Positions 1-7,216 of a DNA stretch of 44,934 nt are shown here, piece after piece; position 1 is the stretch's first letter, and every line of letters begins with the position of its first letter. This DNA is from a virus, in IMG/VR virus record IMGVR_UViG_3300017613_003143, positions 1-44,934 of that record; one strand, written 5' to 3'. Under the pieces are notes generated by a model that was not told where the DNA came from, made no database searches, and saw nothing but the letters and a program-made list of their open reading frames with translations. A program made the translations under genes and the position numbers.

Positions 1-132
1 ATCATACCTGCCTACTTTATTCAATGCTTGCCGTCTTAATAGTGATCTAACCGCTTTAGCTGAATATGCATATGCATAATAAAAACTACCTAAACTAAAC
101 CCTCTATAACGTGTTTTTCTTGTTAAAGACAT
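1..132 (-). CDS. Small basic protein, partial (runs off window)
   Basis: An open frame starts with ATG at 132 and stays open for 44 codons to the window edge, so the C-terminus is missing. The visible part begins MSLTRKTRYRG and is rich in Arg, Lys, Tyr and Ala. No domain is recognisable. It overlaps the end of the small upstream gene (104-268) by 29 nt in another frame, as in a compact phage operon. The upstream sequence has GGGAT about five bases before the ATG, which is only a moderate ribosome binding site. The coding call rests on position and on the open frame. The function is unknown. Confidence 0.45.
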   Translation of the reverse strand, partial: MSLTRKTRYRGFSLGSFYYAYAYSAKAVRSLLRRQALNKVGRYD

Positions 133-268
133 TTTTAATCCCGTAATATATACTTTTAGCTTTTAACATTATAAAGGCAACGGGCCCAAATACTAACAAA
201 TCTAATAAATTAAAATGTGCTAAATGATCCGGGCAAATGCCTAATACATGTAATATTGTTTCCCACAT
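104..268 (-). CDS. Small putative membrane protein (54 aa)
   Basis: A 54-residue frame starts at ATG 268, preceded by AGGA with good spacing; this ribosome binding site lies over the last codon of the exonuclease gene. The protein begins MWETILHVLGICPDH. It then has a hydrophobic stretch, roughly residues 20-36 (LLDLLVFGPVAFIML), that could be one transmembrane segment, followed by a Lys-rich tail. This layout fits a small inner-membrane protein. No family is recognised and no function is proposed. It is the next gene after the exonuclease in the same transcript. Confidence 0.55.
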   Translation of the reverse strand: MWETILHVLGICPDHLAHFNLLDLLVFGPVAFIMLKAKSIYYGIKNVFNKKNTL

Positions 269-275
269 ATCATTC

Positions 276-1253
276 CTAAAATAATAAAAAATTATAAGGT
301 CTAATTTCAGTCATTTCATATTTATCAAAAATAGGTTCAGGCGATGAAGATAACGACGCAAGTTTATTCTCACGCCCTTTAAAATCTAATTTATCTAGAG
401 GAGCATCGTAAAAATCGTTCAGTGTGACTAATCTTTTACTTATTACCATATTTTCCCGATTGCCTATTAATACACTTTTAATATACGCACTTGTAGTAAT
501 ATCACGTATGTTAGCAAACCAATCTCTGATCCTGCCGTTATCATTAAGAAGTTGTACTGCAGTTTTAGGACCTATCCCTGCAACACCAGGTACATTATCA
601 CTGCTGTCTCCTACTAAACAAAGATAGTCAGATAAGAAATCTGGAGTTATTCCAAATTTCTCTTTTACTTTTTCAGTTGTGTATTCTACGTAATTACTAT
701 GAGAAGGTGTACATACTGTTACGCGCTCATTAACCAATTGTAGCATATCCTTATCATTAGATATTATTACAATCTTAAAATCTTCAATTGTATTTTGTTT
801 CTTCTCTAATATAGATTTCACAAGTGATGCTATTACATCATCACCTTCATATCCTTTATCACTAGTATATTGAACCCATCCTAACCTAGAAATTGCTAAT
901 TGGATATCTTCTATTTGATCATCTAGCCCTTCTCTTGTGTTTTCATTTCTATGAGATTTGTACCCAGAATAGAGTTGCTTGCGTAATAAATTCTCTCTCT
1001 TATCACCCCAACAAAAATAAAGATCAACAGGGGAATGTCGTTCTATTTGATTTTTTAACATCAAAAAGAAACCATGAAATGCCCCTTTCAATAAACCTGC
1101 AGTAGTCCTTAAAGTATTCTTTTCACATGTAAAAGCATGGTAACCTATATGAGCTAAACTTTCAGCGTCAATAACAAAATATACATTTTGTGGATTACCT
1201 ACTATTATCTCAGTTCCGGAAGGCTTGTTATTATTGATCTTGATGACTGGCAT
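276..1253 (-). CDS. 5'-3' exonuclease / flap endonuclease (Pol I N-terminal type)
   Basis: This 325-residue protein belongs to the PIN/FEN family that includes the N-terminal domain of bacterial DNA polymerase I and T4 RNase H. It removes 5' flaps and RNA primers during replication. The visible metal-binding acidic motifs are VIDAES near residue 29, YEGDDVIA near 137 and ISNDKDM near 168. They are followed by the helix-hairpin-helix DNA-binding signature GDSSDNVPG...GIGPKTA near 215-235. The polymerase in this genome has no 5' nuclease domain of its own, so this separate gene presumably supplies it. It overlaps the upstream 127-aa gene by 23 nt and shares a transcript with polymerase and dpdA. 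Confidence 0.93.
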   Translation of the reverse strand: MPVIKINNNKPSGTEIIVGNPQNVYFVIDAESLAHIGYHAFTCEKNTLRTTAGLLKGAFHGFFLMLKNQIERHSPVDLYFCWGDKRENLLRKQLYSGYKSHRNENTREGLDDQIEDIQLAISRLGWVQYTSDKGYEGDDVIASLVKSILEKKQNTIEDFKIVIISNDKDMLQLVNERVTVCTPSHSNYVEYTTEKVKEKFGITPDFLSDYLCLVGDSSDNVPGVAGIGPKTAVQLLNDNGRIRDWFANIRDITTSAYIKSVLIGNRENMVISKRLVTLNDFYDAPLDKLDFKGRENKLASLSSSPEPIFDKYEMTEIRPYNFLLF

Positions 1254-1614
1254 CTTTTTCTATCTCATCATGAATTATTTTATTTTGGCTATCTAACTCT
1301 TCAATTGTTTTATCTAATCTTCTAGCCAGTTCTGCTTTTATCATCAATTGCATCTTGCCGAGAAAATCTGCATCTTGGTTAGCTAAAAACTTGTCCCAAT
1401 AAATATTATCGAAATTATATATCTTTTTCTCCATTGCTTCCTGCATACGTAATACCATCATCAAAGGCCATCCAATAATATCATAGAACTCATCATTGAG
1501 CTCTTTAGTCATATTATTGACTACATAAGCATCTTTATATTTGTCAGCAGATACTTTAAGCCTATTAAGTACCTCTTCAATAACTTCTCTTGCTTTATCT
1601 TCATTAAACGCCAT
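1231..1614 (-). CDS. Hypothetical protein (127 aa) between polymerase and exonuclease
   Basis: The protein is mostly charged and predicted helical, starting MAFNEDKAREVIEEVLNRL, with a Met- and Trp-containing middle segment (IIGWPLMMVLRMQ) and a Glu/Asp/Lys-rich C-terminal helix. No enzymatic motif is visible. The start is well supported by AGGAGAAATA immediately before ATG. Its place between DNA polymerase and the 5' nuclease, overlapping the latter by 23 nt, suggests a replication-associated accessory role, but that is inference from context only. Confidence 0.75.
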   Translation of the reverse strand: MAFNEDKAREVIEEVLNRLKVSADKYKDAYVVNNMTKELNDEFYDIIGWPLMMVLRMQEAMEKKIYNFDNIYWDKFLANQDADFLGKMQLMIKAELARRLDKTIEELDSQNKIIHDEIEKDASHQDQ

Positions 1615-1667
1615 TATTTCTCCTATACTTGCGCTATATGCGCTTTGTTTATTAAATGTGCTATAAT

Positions 1668-4325
1668 CTATGCTAATAGTCCATTTGCGACTATTTCTCT
1701 ATTTTTCATGAGATTATTATACACGACATTCCAGTCATCTGTAATATCTATTTCTTCTAAAGATCCCCAATGTGTACCTACTTGAAGTTCGGCAAGTAAA
1801 GGTACTATAATAGGTTCAAATGCTTCATCTTCAGGTTTTCTTTTCATCTCAACATGTATCAAAGCAAGTACTTCCTGAAGTTCATTATCCGGAATATTAA
1901 ATATCAAAGAATCATATACTGTAAGTACTAATCGTGTCTTTAATTCTTTTGCCCATAAATATCTATGTATTCTAATAGCTGCCATAAACGTTAAATCAGA
2001 TGCAGCAGATTGGATAGGGGCGTTGATGCATTGTCTTTCAGCTTCTGCCATCTTATTACTATCCGAAGAAAGTATATCTTTTAATCTTCTTTTTCTTCCA
2101 AATAAACTTTTTGAATAACCATCTACTCTAGTATGCGCGGTAGTAGTTCTAATCCATTTATATGCAGAAGGATATCTTCCAAAGAAAGCATTTATAATAA
2201 CTTCGGCCTGTGTTTTTGAAATGCCTAACTGTTTAGCAACACTAGCTGAACCTCTTCCATACATCAATCCAAATACTACATTCTTAGCTGCCTGTCTTTC
2301 AGGTTTTATAACATCTGCTATAAGTTCTTCGTATACGTCGTCTGGGAGATTACCTTCGGGAATAACTTTCCCCTTCCCCGCTGCTGCCATCAACTTATGT
2401 ATATCAATGCCCATATTCAAATCATAAAGTGCTTGCTTATCTTTAGCATAATCTATCCACATACGAAATTCCGCTTGTGCTAAATCCGCTTCACATAACC
2501 AATTTATAGGCTGTCCAGGGATATCAGGATCACAACAAAAAATATCTTTAATATCATCAGCTGTTCCTGTGCGTGGGATATTATTAAGATTAGGATCTCT
2601 TGAAGAAGGTCTTCCAGTTACAGTACTATGTAACAAATAATTTGTATGTACTCTATTCTTTTCAGTTAATCTGCCTCTTATACCATCCAAAAAAGTACTT
2701 TTAAGATGGCTCAATGTCCTATACTTTGAAATAGATGCACAAAATTCATTCTTCTTAGCATATTCCTCTAATACTTCAGCATCTGTACATGCTCCTCCTG
2801 ACTTTGTCTTTTTAATTACAGGTAATTTCATCCTATCAATCAATAACTCTTTGAGTTGTTTAGGAGAATTAATATTAAATTCAAAATCAAGTAACTTTGG
2901 TTTCTTCGATAACCTCATACTAAGATAATCTTCAAATGTAGGATGTCGTTTAACAAGCGTTTTTGATCTACTCCAATGTGCTTTTATTTCTTCCTTTACC
3001 TGATGTATACAGTCATATTCATATTGACGTACTTGAGGAACGTTTTTCACTACATCTAATTGAATTTCCATTCTGTCAGTGTAACTCTCGATAGTCTTTT
3101 CTAAATAAGGTACATCAATTGATACACCATTGTATTCAGTAGTTAATAAAACTTTACTTGTAGGAATCATAACCTTATTATGTACAAAAGATAATCCTTC
3201 TTCTTCAATTAAAGGATTCATCGCCAAATATGCTCTTAATGTTACATCAGCATCAGCCGCAGCATAAGGATGTATCACATCCATTGGGATATCTTTATAG
3301 TTATCAATTTTATTTTCGTTCTTGTATTTTTCTAAAGGAGCATCATAGCCTCCTATATCAGTATATTCCCATGCCAATAATTCTAATCCATGTTTTTCGT
3401 TTTCATTGAGTAAATAATGCATTAGCATAGTATCTGCAATAAAATTTCTAACATATATTTCATGTGTTATAAAACATTGTATATCATAACTGCCATTTTG
3501 AAATACCTTGCGACTTTTATTCTCCATGACTTCTTTTACTTTAGACCAGAAATAATATGAATCATCTTTAAAATATCTACTATCCAATAATACTGCGGAA
3601 TGAGTCTCCCAAGAAAATGAAATAATAAAAATCTCAGCTTCTAATGGATTCAATGATGTTGTCTCAGTATCGCACGACCATAAATCATGTGTATGTAATT
3701 TGTTTACAACCCAGTCTAATTGTGCTCTATTAGTTACGATGTGATAATCGACTGGCTCAGGTTTATCAACTGTTATTTTACCATCAATGAAATCCGCGAC
3801 TTTCTTCATATCCTTTACTATTTTAGATCTTTCAATTGGATTCACTTCAAGATATGAAGGAGAAAATGTAGGTAATACTTGGCATTTAAGTTCTGGATGT
3901 GTAACCATCTCTCCTCTTGCTTGGGTAATAGCGCCAAGAGCAGGGAATATAGTTTTAAGTGCAATACTTCCTAACGGTACTATCAATTCAGGTTTTAATT
4001 CCTCAATTTCCTTGTACAAATATTTTGTACATGTATTTATTTCTTTTTTGCTAGGTGTTTGATTATCAGGAGGTCTACAATTTACAATGTATGCAATTCC
4101 TACAGTAGATAAATTAATATTTACTTCTGTGCATATCTGTCTAAATTTTTTACCTGCAGGCCCACAAAAATAAGATTGTTTACTACTATCTTCTTTACCG
4201 GGCTTATCATCTATTAATAAAACCTTTGCACCTTCAGGCAATCTAGAAGGAACAACTCTAGATAATTCATTACCTAGTTTACAATCCCGGCATGCACGAT
4301 CATGGTGTGATTTAAGTAACTCCAT
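1668..4325 (-). CDS. DNA polymerase family A with N-terminal uracil-DNA-glycosylase-like domain
   Basis: This 885-residue replicative polymerase has three parts. Residues 1-180 resemble family-4 uracil-DNA glycosylase, with four cluster cysteines (C12, C15, C83, C99) and a CRPPDNQTP motif, but the usual GExPG reads DDKPG and the HPS motif reads SPS (155-157). Residues about 195-370 are a DEDDy 3'-5' proofreading exonuclease (D219/E221, D281, Y354/D358). The C-terminal part is a family-A polymerase: motif A DLAQAEFR (614-621), motif B RQAAKNVVFGLMYG (677-690) and motif C VYDS (803-806), where E. coli Pol I has VHDE. UDG-PolA fusions are known in SPO1-like phages. The ATG overlaps the dpdA stop by one base (TAATG), with GAGG upstream. 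Confidence 0.95.
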   Translation of the reverse strand: MELLKSHHDRACRDCKLGNELSRVVPSRLPEGAKVLLIDDKPGKEDSSKQSYFCGPAGKKFRQICTEVNINLSTVGIAYIVNCRPPDNQTPSKKEINTCTKYLYKEIEELKPELIVPLGSIALKTIFPALGAITQARGEMVTHPELKCQVLPTFSPSYLEVNPIERSKIVKDMKKVADFIDGKITVDKPEPVDYHIVTNRAQLDWVVNKLHTHDLWSCDTETTSLNPLEAEIFIISFSWETHSAVLLDSRYFKDDSYYFWSKVKEVMENKSRKVFQNGSYDIQCFITHEIYVRNFIADTMLMHYLLNENEKHGLELLAWEYTDIGGYDAPLEKYKNENKIDNYKDIPMDVIHPYAAADADVTLRAYLAMNPLIEEEGLSFVHNKVMIPTSKVLLTTEYNGVSIDVPYLEKTIESYTDRMEIQLDVVKNVPQVRQYEYDCIHQVKEEIKAHWSRSKTLVKRHPTFEDYLSMRLSKKPKLLDFEFNINSPKQLKELLIDRMKLPVIKKTKSGGACTDAEVLEEYAKKNEFCASISKYRTLSHLKSTFLDGIRGRLTEKNRVHTNYLLHSTVTGRPSSRDPNLNNIPRTGTADDIKDIFCCDPDIPGQPINWLCEADLAQAEFRMWIDYAKDKQALYDLNMGIDIHKLMAAAGKGKVIPEGNLPDDVYEELIADVIKPERQAAKNVVFGLMYGRGSASVAKQLGISKTQAEVIINAFFGRYPSAYKWIRTTTAHTRVDGYSKSLFGRKRRLKDILSSDSNKMAEAERQCINAPIQSAASDLTFMAAIRIHRYLWAKELKTRLVLTVYDSLIFNIPDNELQEVLALIHVEMKRKPEDEAFEPIIVPLLAELQVGTHWGSLEEIDITDDWNVVYNNLMKNREIVANGLLA

Positions 4326-5086
4326 TAAACCTCACATAGCTCTTTTAAATATAGGATATTCTCACCTGCTAATTTCTTAATCTCTGTAGGGGCTATCCAA
4401 TCAATTGGAGCACGTACTCCAAGAGGCCAATCGTTCTCTATCAATGCCATTCCTTTATGTGCTGCTGATATTGGTAAAGATGTATCAATTGAAGAAATCT
4501 GATTGAACTTCATAAGGTCTAAAATTTCATAAGGATTAGGTAATCCTAATATATGGATAAGTAAATCATGTTCTTCGCACGTTTCAATAATATTAGTCTT
4601 TCTAAAAAGTGTAGGGCGGTAAAACATATGATAAGGAACCCCAATTGTTCTAATTGGATGTTTTTTAGATTGCCTTATATAATATTCCAGGCAAAATAAA
4701 TAATCATTTATACTCTCACCTTGTAATACTCCCATATAACTAGGTACATTCAATTCTGTTAATGCCCTATGTAAAAATTCATCTGACATTGCAATAGTTG
4801 TACGCGCATCGTTTATAGCATCAGGTAATACTACTTGGTCAGGCTTTAATGATTTAACTATCTCAGAATAATCAGCAAACTCCATGCTTTTACCATTTTC
4901 GAATGCTCCATTATCTAATATCATGAAACGTGATTGTTCACTTTTTCGAAGTTGTTTATAAAAAGCATCGTACGAATCATTATCCTCACAATAACTTGCT
5001 ATAACAAAATCATAGTCTGTAAGGCAGAATTGATGAAATAAAGATACTGGCAATTCTACAGCTAGTGGTAATGCGGATTTTCGCAT
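4325..5086 (-). CDS. dpdA: DpdA-like 7-deazaguanine DNA transglycosylase (TGT-related)
   Basis: This 253-residue protein resembles the tRNA-guanine transglycosylase-like DpdA proteins that exchange guanine in DNA for a preQ0-type base. Visible TGT-fold signatures are LDNGAFE (57-63, first catalytic Asp), LPDAIND (87-93), VLQGES (120-125), HILGLP (178-183) and SSIDTS (198-203, likely nucleophile Asp201). It lacks the tRNA-recognition extensions of longer TGTs. The frame is open 27 codons further upstream, to 5167, but I place the start at ATG 5086: AGGAG lies just ahead of it, and the extension would run through a promoter-like element and a terminator. It is translationally coupled to polymerase. 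The genes folE2, queE and queC in this window could supply its substrate. Confidence 0.82.
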   Translation of the reverse strand: MRKSALPLAVELPVSLFHQFCLTDYDFVIASYCEDNDSYDAFYKQLRKSEQSRFMILDNGAFENGKSMEFADYSEIVKSLKPDQVVLPDAINDARTTIAMSDEFLHRALTELNVPSYMGVLQGESINDYLFCLEYYIRQSKKHPIRTIGVPYHMFYRPTLFRKTNIIETCEEHDLLIHILGLPNPYEILDLMKFNQISSIDTSLPISAAHKGMALIENDWPLGVRAPIDWIAPTEIKKLAGENILYLKELCEV

Positions 5087-5110
5087 ATTAACTCCTATTA
5101 ATTTAATAAA

Positions 5111-5123
5111 TTTATAATACACG
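5111..5123 (-). promoter_or_regulatory. Promoter-like motif before dpdA
   Basis: Minus-strand CGTGTATTATAAA lies between the terminator at 5127-5157 and the dpdA start at 5086. It matches a motif family seen in other gaps of this genome (GTGTAT followed at once by TATAA). No clear -35 box is visible, so it may depend on a phage-encoded sigma factor. The assignment rests on sequence and position only. Confidence 0.55.
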
Positions 5124-5126
5124 TAT

Positions 5127-5157
5127 AATAAAAAAGCCCAGTACAATACCGGGCTTT
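5127..5157 (-). terminator. Rho-independent terminator after the 209-aa gene
   Basis: On the minus strand, the sequence AAAGCCCGGTA, loop TTG, TACTGGGCTTT forms an 11-bp stem with one G-U pair, followed by a T-rich run. It begins about 20 nt after the stop codon at 5180, and a promoter-like motif for dpdA follows directly. It therefore separates two transcription units. Confidence 0.85.
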
Positions 5158-5179
5158 CAAAGGTCAATAAATAGAATGT

Positions 5180-5809
5180 TTATTTAGATGTTTTTTCTGT
5201 CAGGTGTGCAGGCACTTCTTTTTTATCTTTTTCCAATTTCTTAATCAAATTATACTTCCTTGGTCCTCTGATCTGACGTATAAGATTTACTCTCTCAGGT
5301 GCGCCCACCCCTATATCATCATGAGCTGTTATAACAGCATCAGCTATATCTTCTGCGGATTTCCCTTCCATAAGTAATGGATTAATAATCCCAGACATGT
5401 TGATCTTTTTTGATTTGTCCATCTCTTCTGCTTTCTTTATTGTTGTTTTCTTTTCTTCTTTAATTTCTGTTACAGATGTTGTTTCAGGAGATTCAGTAAT
5501 AGTTTCAGGAGATTCAGTAATAGTTTCAGGAGATGCAGTTTCTACTTTTGCAGAAGGTATATGAAGATTTTTATCATATGCAATAAGCTCAGTAGTACCA
5601 GATATATTCAAATGTTTATTCTCGTCATTAGTTTCACTTTCAACGGTAACGCTTGTGCATCCTAAATTAGTTCCGTTCACTTTAACTACCTTTATCTTAT
5701 ATAGCATACCTACAGTTAAATATTCCTTACCGACTTCTGCGTCTCGCGCCATCAAACGTGGGTAAGTGTCTGACATTTTTAAACGATCCGCTTTTTCTTT
5801 TTCATCCAT
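5180..5809 (-). CDS. Hypothetical protein with Ser-Pro-Glu-Thr repeat linker (209 aa)
   Basis: The N-terminal part (about 1-95) contains a compact beta-rich segment (VGKEYLTVGMLYKIKVVKV). A Pro/Glu/Thr/Ser linker of tandem 7-residue repeats (SPETITE) follows at about 113-132. The Lys-rich C-terminal region (about 145-205) contains a small helical segment, MSGIINPLLMEGKSAEDIADA. This looks like two small domains joined by a flexible linker. No catalytic motif is recognised. AAGGA lies ten bases before the ATG, a promoter-like motif lies just upstream, and a strong terminator follows, so it may be a single-gene transcript. That would suggest high or separately timed expression. The function is unknown. 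Confidence 0.8.
   Translation of the reverse strand: MDEKEKADRLKMSDTYPRLMARDAEVGKEYLTVGMLYKIKVVKVNGTNLGCTSVTVESETNDENKHLNISGTTELIAYDKNLHIPSAKVETASPETITESPETITESPETTSVTEIKEEKKTTIKKAEEMDKSKKINMSGIINPLLMEGKSAEDIADAVITAHDDIGVGAPERVNLIRQIRGPRKYNLIKKLEKDKKEVPAHLTEKTSK
5481..5543 (-). repeat. 21-bp tandem repeat, three copies, coding
   Basis: The plus-strand unit gtttcaggagattcagtaat(a) occurs exactly twice (5481-5501 and 5502-5522). A third, diverged copy follows at 5523-5543. It encodes the SPETITE linker of the 209-aa protein. The near-identity at DNA level points to recent slippage or duplication. Confidence 0.85.
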
Positions 5810-5835
5810 GTTTTATATTTCCTTAAATTTCATTA

Positions 5836-5850
5836 ATAATTATATACACG
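5836..5850 (-). promoter_or_regulatory. Promoter-like motif before the 209-aa gene
   Basis: Minus-strand CGTGTATATAATTATT lies in the 52-nt gap between the genes ending at 5862 and starting at 5809. It contains a perfect TATAAT with TG four bases ahead, and matches the motif found before dpdA and in other gaps. No -35 element is obvious. Confidence 0.6.
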
Positions 5851-5861
5851 ATAATTCCTGT

Positions 5862-6869
5862 TTACGAGCTCCCTACTACTTGCATAAGATTTTGGCGTAA
5901 TCTTGATGGCTGCATATTTATACTCTTAGCAGCTGCCGTGAGTGACTCTCCATCAAGAATCATGCGTATAGATGCGCGTAATTTAGATTCTTGCTTTTTT
6001 AAATGTTCAGGCATTTGTAAATGTTCTAAATCAATATCAAAATCCTGGAGAACGCCTGTCGAATCATCTGACAACACATCAAGTAATACACTCTCTTCGC
6101 CGCTCCCTGAATTTTTACTAATCGGTGCAAAAATACTTTTAGCTTTATGATTAGTCATTGTTCTTGCACAATTCTTATTACTCCATACAAATACAGTGCC
6201 ATCTTTCAATTTATCATGCGCTTTACGTGCTTTTAATATTGCTTGTTTATCCTTCTTAAAGAATAGATCTAAAAATTGGTCATACATAAAATCTATAAAC
6301 ATTGGAGGGCGTTTCATACCTTCAATTTTATCTTGATAAGCATCCCAAAATCTTTCATCATAATTATTAGTATCTAACCAATTCGTAAAATCTCCCTCTT
6401 CTTTATAAACACCTCTTCTTCTTGCGGAAGTTGTTAATATATTATTAACAATTAATTTAAAGAAAATTGAAAATTTCTGACCACTAGGTTTCGGCCCCCA
6501 AAACCTTAATACGAAAAAACTCTGATATTTAATATCAGCTACATCATTCTGTACTTCGAAATCCTGAAAGTTATTTGACTTATGACTATACATAGATGCT
6601 TTTGTAGCATACATCACTAAGTGCTTCCATAATTTTTCAAATATTAAACCATCAACTTCATAAACTGTTTTTGTCTGTCCTTTTTTAGCTCCCTTATAAT
6701 AAGTGCGCACAGGAGATGCATATTTCTTTTTTAAACCCTCTTCCGAAGATATTCTATCTTCTTGGTATTTAAAAAATCTATTACGTTCGGCGGGTTTCAT
6801 TTCGCGGCAGGCTTTAAGAGATAAGATATCAATTTCGGTCATTAATAAAGCTATCTGTTCTGGTTGCAT
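5862..6869 (-). CDS. Possible divergent sigma-70-like transcription factor (335 aa)
   Basis: No catalytic motif is visible. Residues about 110-160 (VLRFWG...KFSIFFKLIVNNILTTSARRR) resemble sigma region 2 in pattern: an aromatic-rich helix, then an amphipathic helix ending in Arg. The last 45 residues (LRASIRMILDGESLTAAAKSINM...RLRQNL) look like a helix-turn-helix of region 4 type. The middle is lineage-specific and basic. The call is a structural-pattern inference; the protein could instead be another DNA-binding phage protein. It is followed by a promoter-like motif and lies downstream of the zinc-ribbon gene and queC, with a 119-nt gap before its ATG. Confidence 0.45.
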   Translation of the reverse strand: MQPEQIALLMTEIDILSLKACREMKPAERNRFFKYQEDRISSEEGLKKKYASPVRTYYKGAKKGQTKTVYEVDGLIFEKLWKHLVMYATKASMYSHKSNNFQDFEVQNDVADIKYQSFFVLRFWGPKPSGQKFSIFFKLIVNNILTTSARRRGVYKEEGDFTNWLDTNNYDERFWDAYQDKIEGMKRPPMFIDFMYDQFLDLFFKKDKQAILKARKAHDKLKDGTVFVWSNKNCARTMTNHKAKSIFAPISKNSGSGEESVLLDVLSDDSTGVLQDFDIDLEHLQMPEHLKKQESKLRASIRMILDGESLTAAAKSINMQPSRLRQNLMQVVGSS

Positions 6870-6902
6870 TAATTACGCCCTTTCTTTATTTGTTATTTTA
6901 AT

Positions 6903-6923
6903 CATTGAATTAAATATACAAAC
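6903..6923 (-). promoter_or_regulatory. Weak promoter-like variant before the 335-aa gene
   Basis: Minus-strand GTTTGTATATTTAATTCAATG lies 35-55 nt before the ATG at 6869. It resembles the GTGTAT-TATAA family but lacks the first GTG and an intact TATAA. I list it because it sits in one of the few real intergenic gaps. Confidence 0.3.
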
Positions 6924-6941
6924 ATAGCACTGAAAAGTCCC

Positions 6942-6955
6942 GGCAAAATTTTGCC
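6942..6955 (-). promoter_or_regulatory. Perfect 14-bp palindrome (operator candidate)
   Basis: GGCAAAATTTTGCC is an exact palindrome in the 119-nt gap between the zinc-ribbon gene (ends 6989) and the 335-aa gene. As a hairpin it has only a five-base stem with an AATT loop and no proper T-run, so a dimeric protein-binding site fits better than a terminator. Confidence 0.35.
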
Positions 6956-6988
6956 CCAATATATGAAATTATATGTGAATATGCGGAA

Positions 6989-7201
6989 TTATGCGCTTAT
7001 TTCGCTATCATCTAAATGCGCATCTTTAAGCGCCATATATTCTTCTGCCCTTTTTACTATTTCACCACATTCCGTACAATATATTCGTACCTCAAGCTTT
7101 AGAGCATTTATCCATCCGCTAAGTTCGCAGGGTATATTTTGAGGATGTAAAATTATCTTACGGCATTTATCACAAATGTACCCACTCATTTTTAAACCCA
7201 T
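6989..7201 (-). CDS. Small zinc-ribbon protein (70 aa)
   Basis: The protein carries two CxxC knuckles, CDKC near residue 10 and CTEC near residue 42, about 30 residues apart. This is a typical four-cysteine zinc ribbon, followed by an acidic tail (LDDSEISA). The start is firm: AAGGAG lies eight bases before the ATG. It sits just after queC (16-nt gap) and probably on the same transcript. Small zinc ribbons in phages often bind nucleic acid or host proteins, but nothing specific can be assigned here. Confidence 0.75.
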   Translation of the reverse strand: MGLKMSGYICDKCRKIILHPQNIPCELSGWINALKLEVRIYCTECGEIVKRAEEYMALKDAHLDDSEISA

Positions 7202-7216
7202 AATGTTTACTCCTTC

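Noticed and set aside
5087-5167. An N-terminal 27-residue extension of the DpdA-like protein
   Set aside because: It would be encoded by the terminator and promoter-like region, and AGGAG lies just before ATG 5086.
5481-5543. A CRISPR-like or integration repeat
   Set aside because: The copies are directly adjacent without spacers and in frame with a protein linker, so it is a coding tandem repeat. No CRISPR array was seen.
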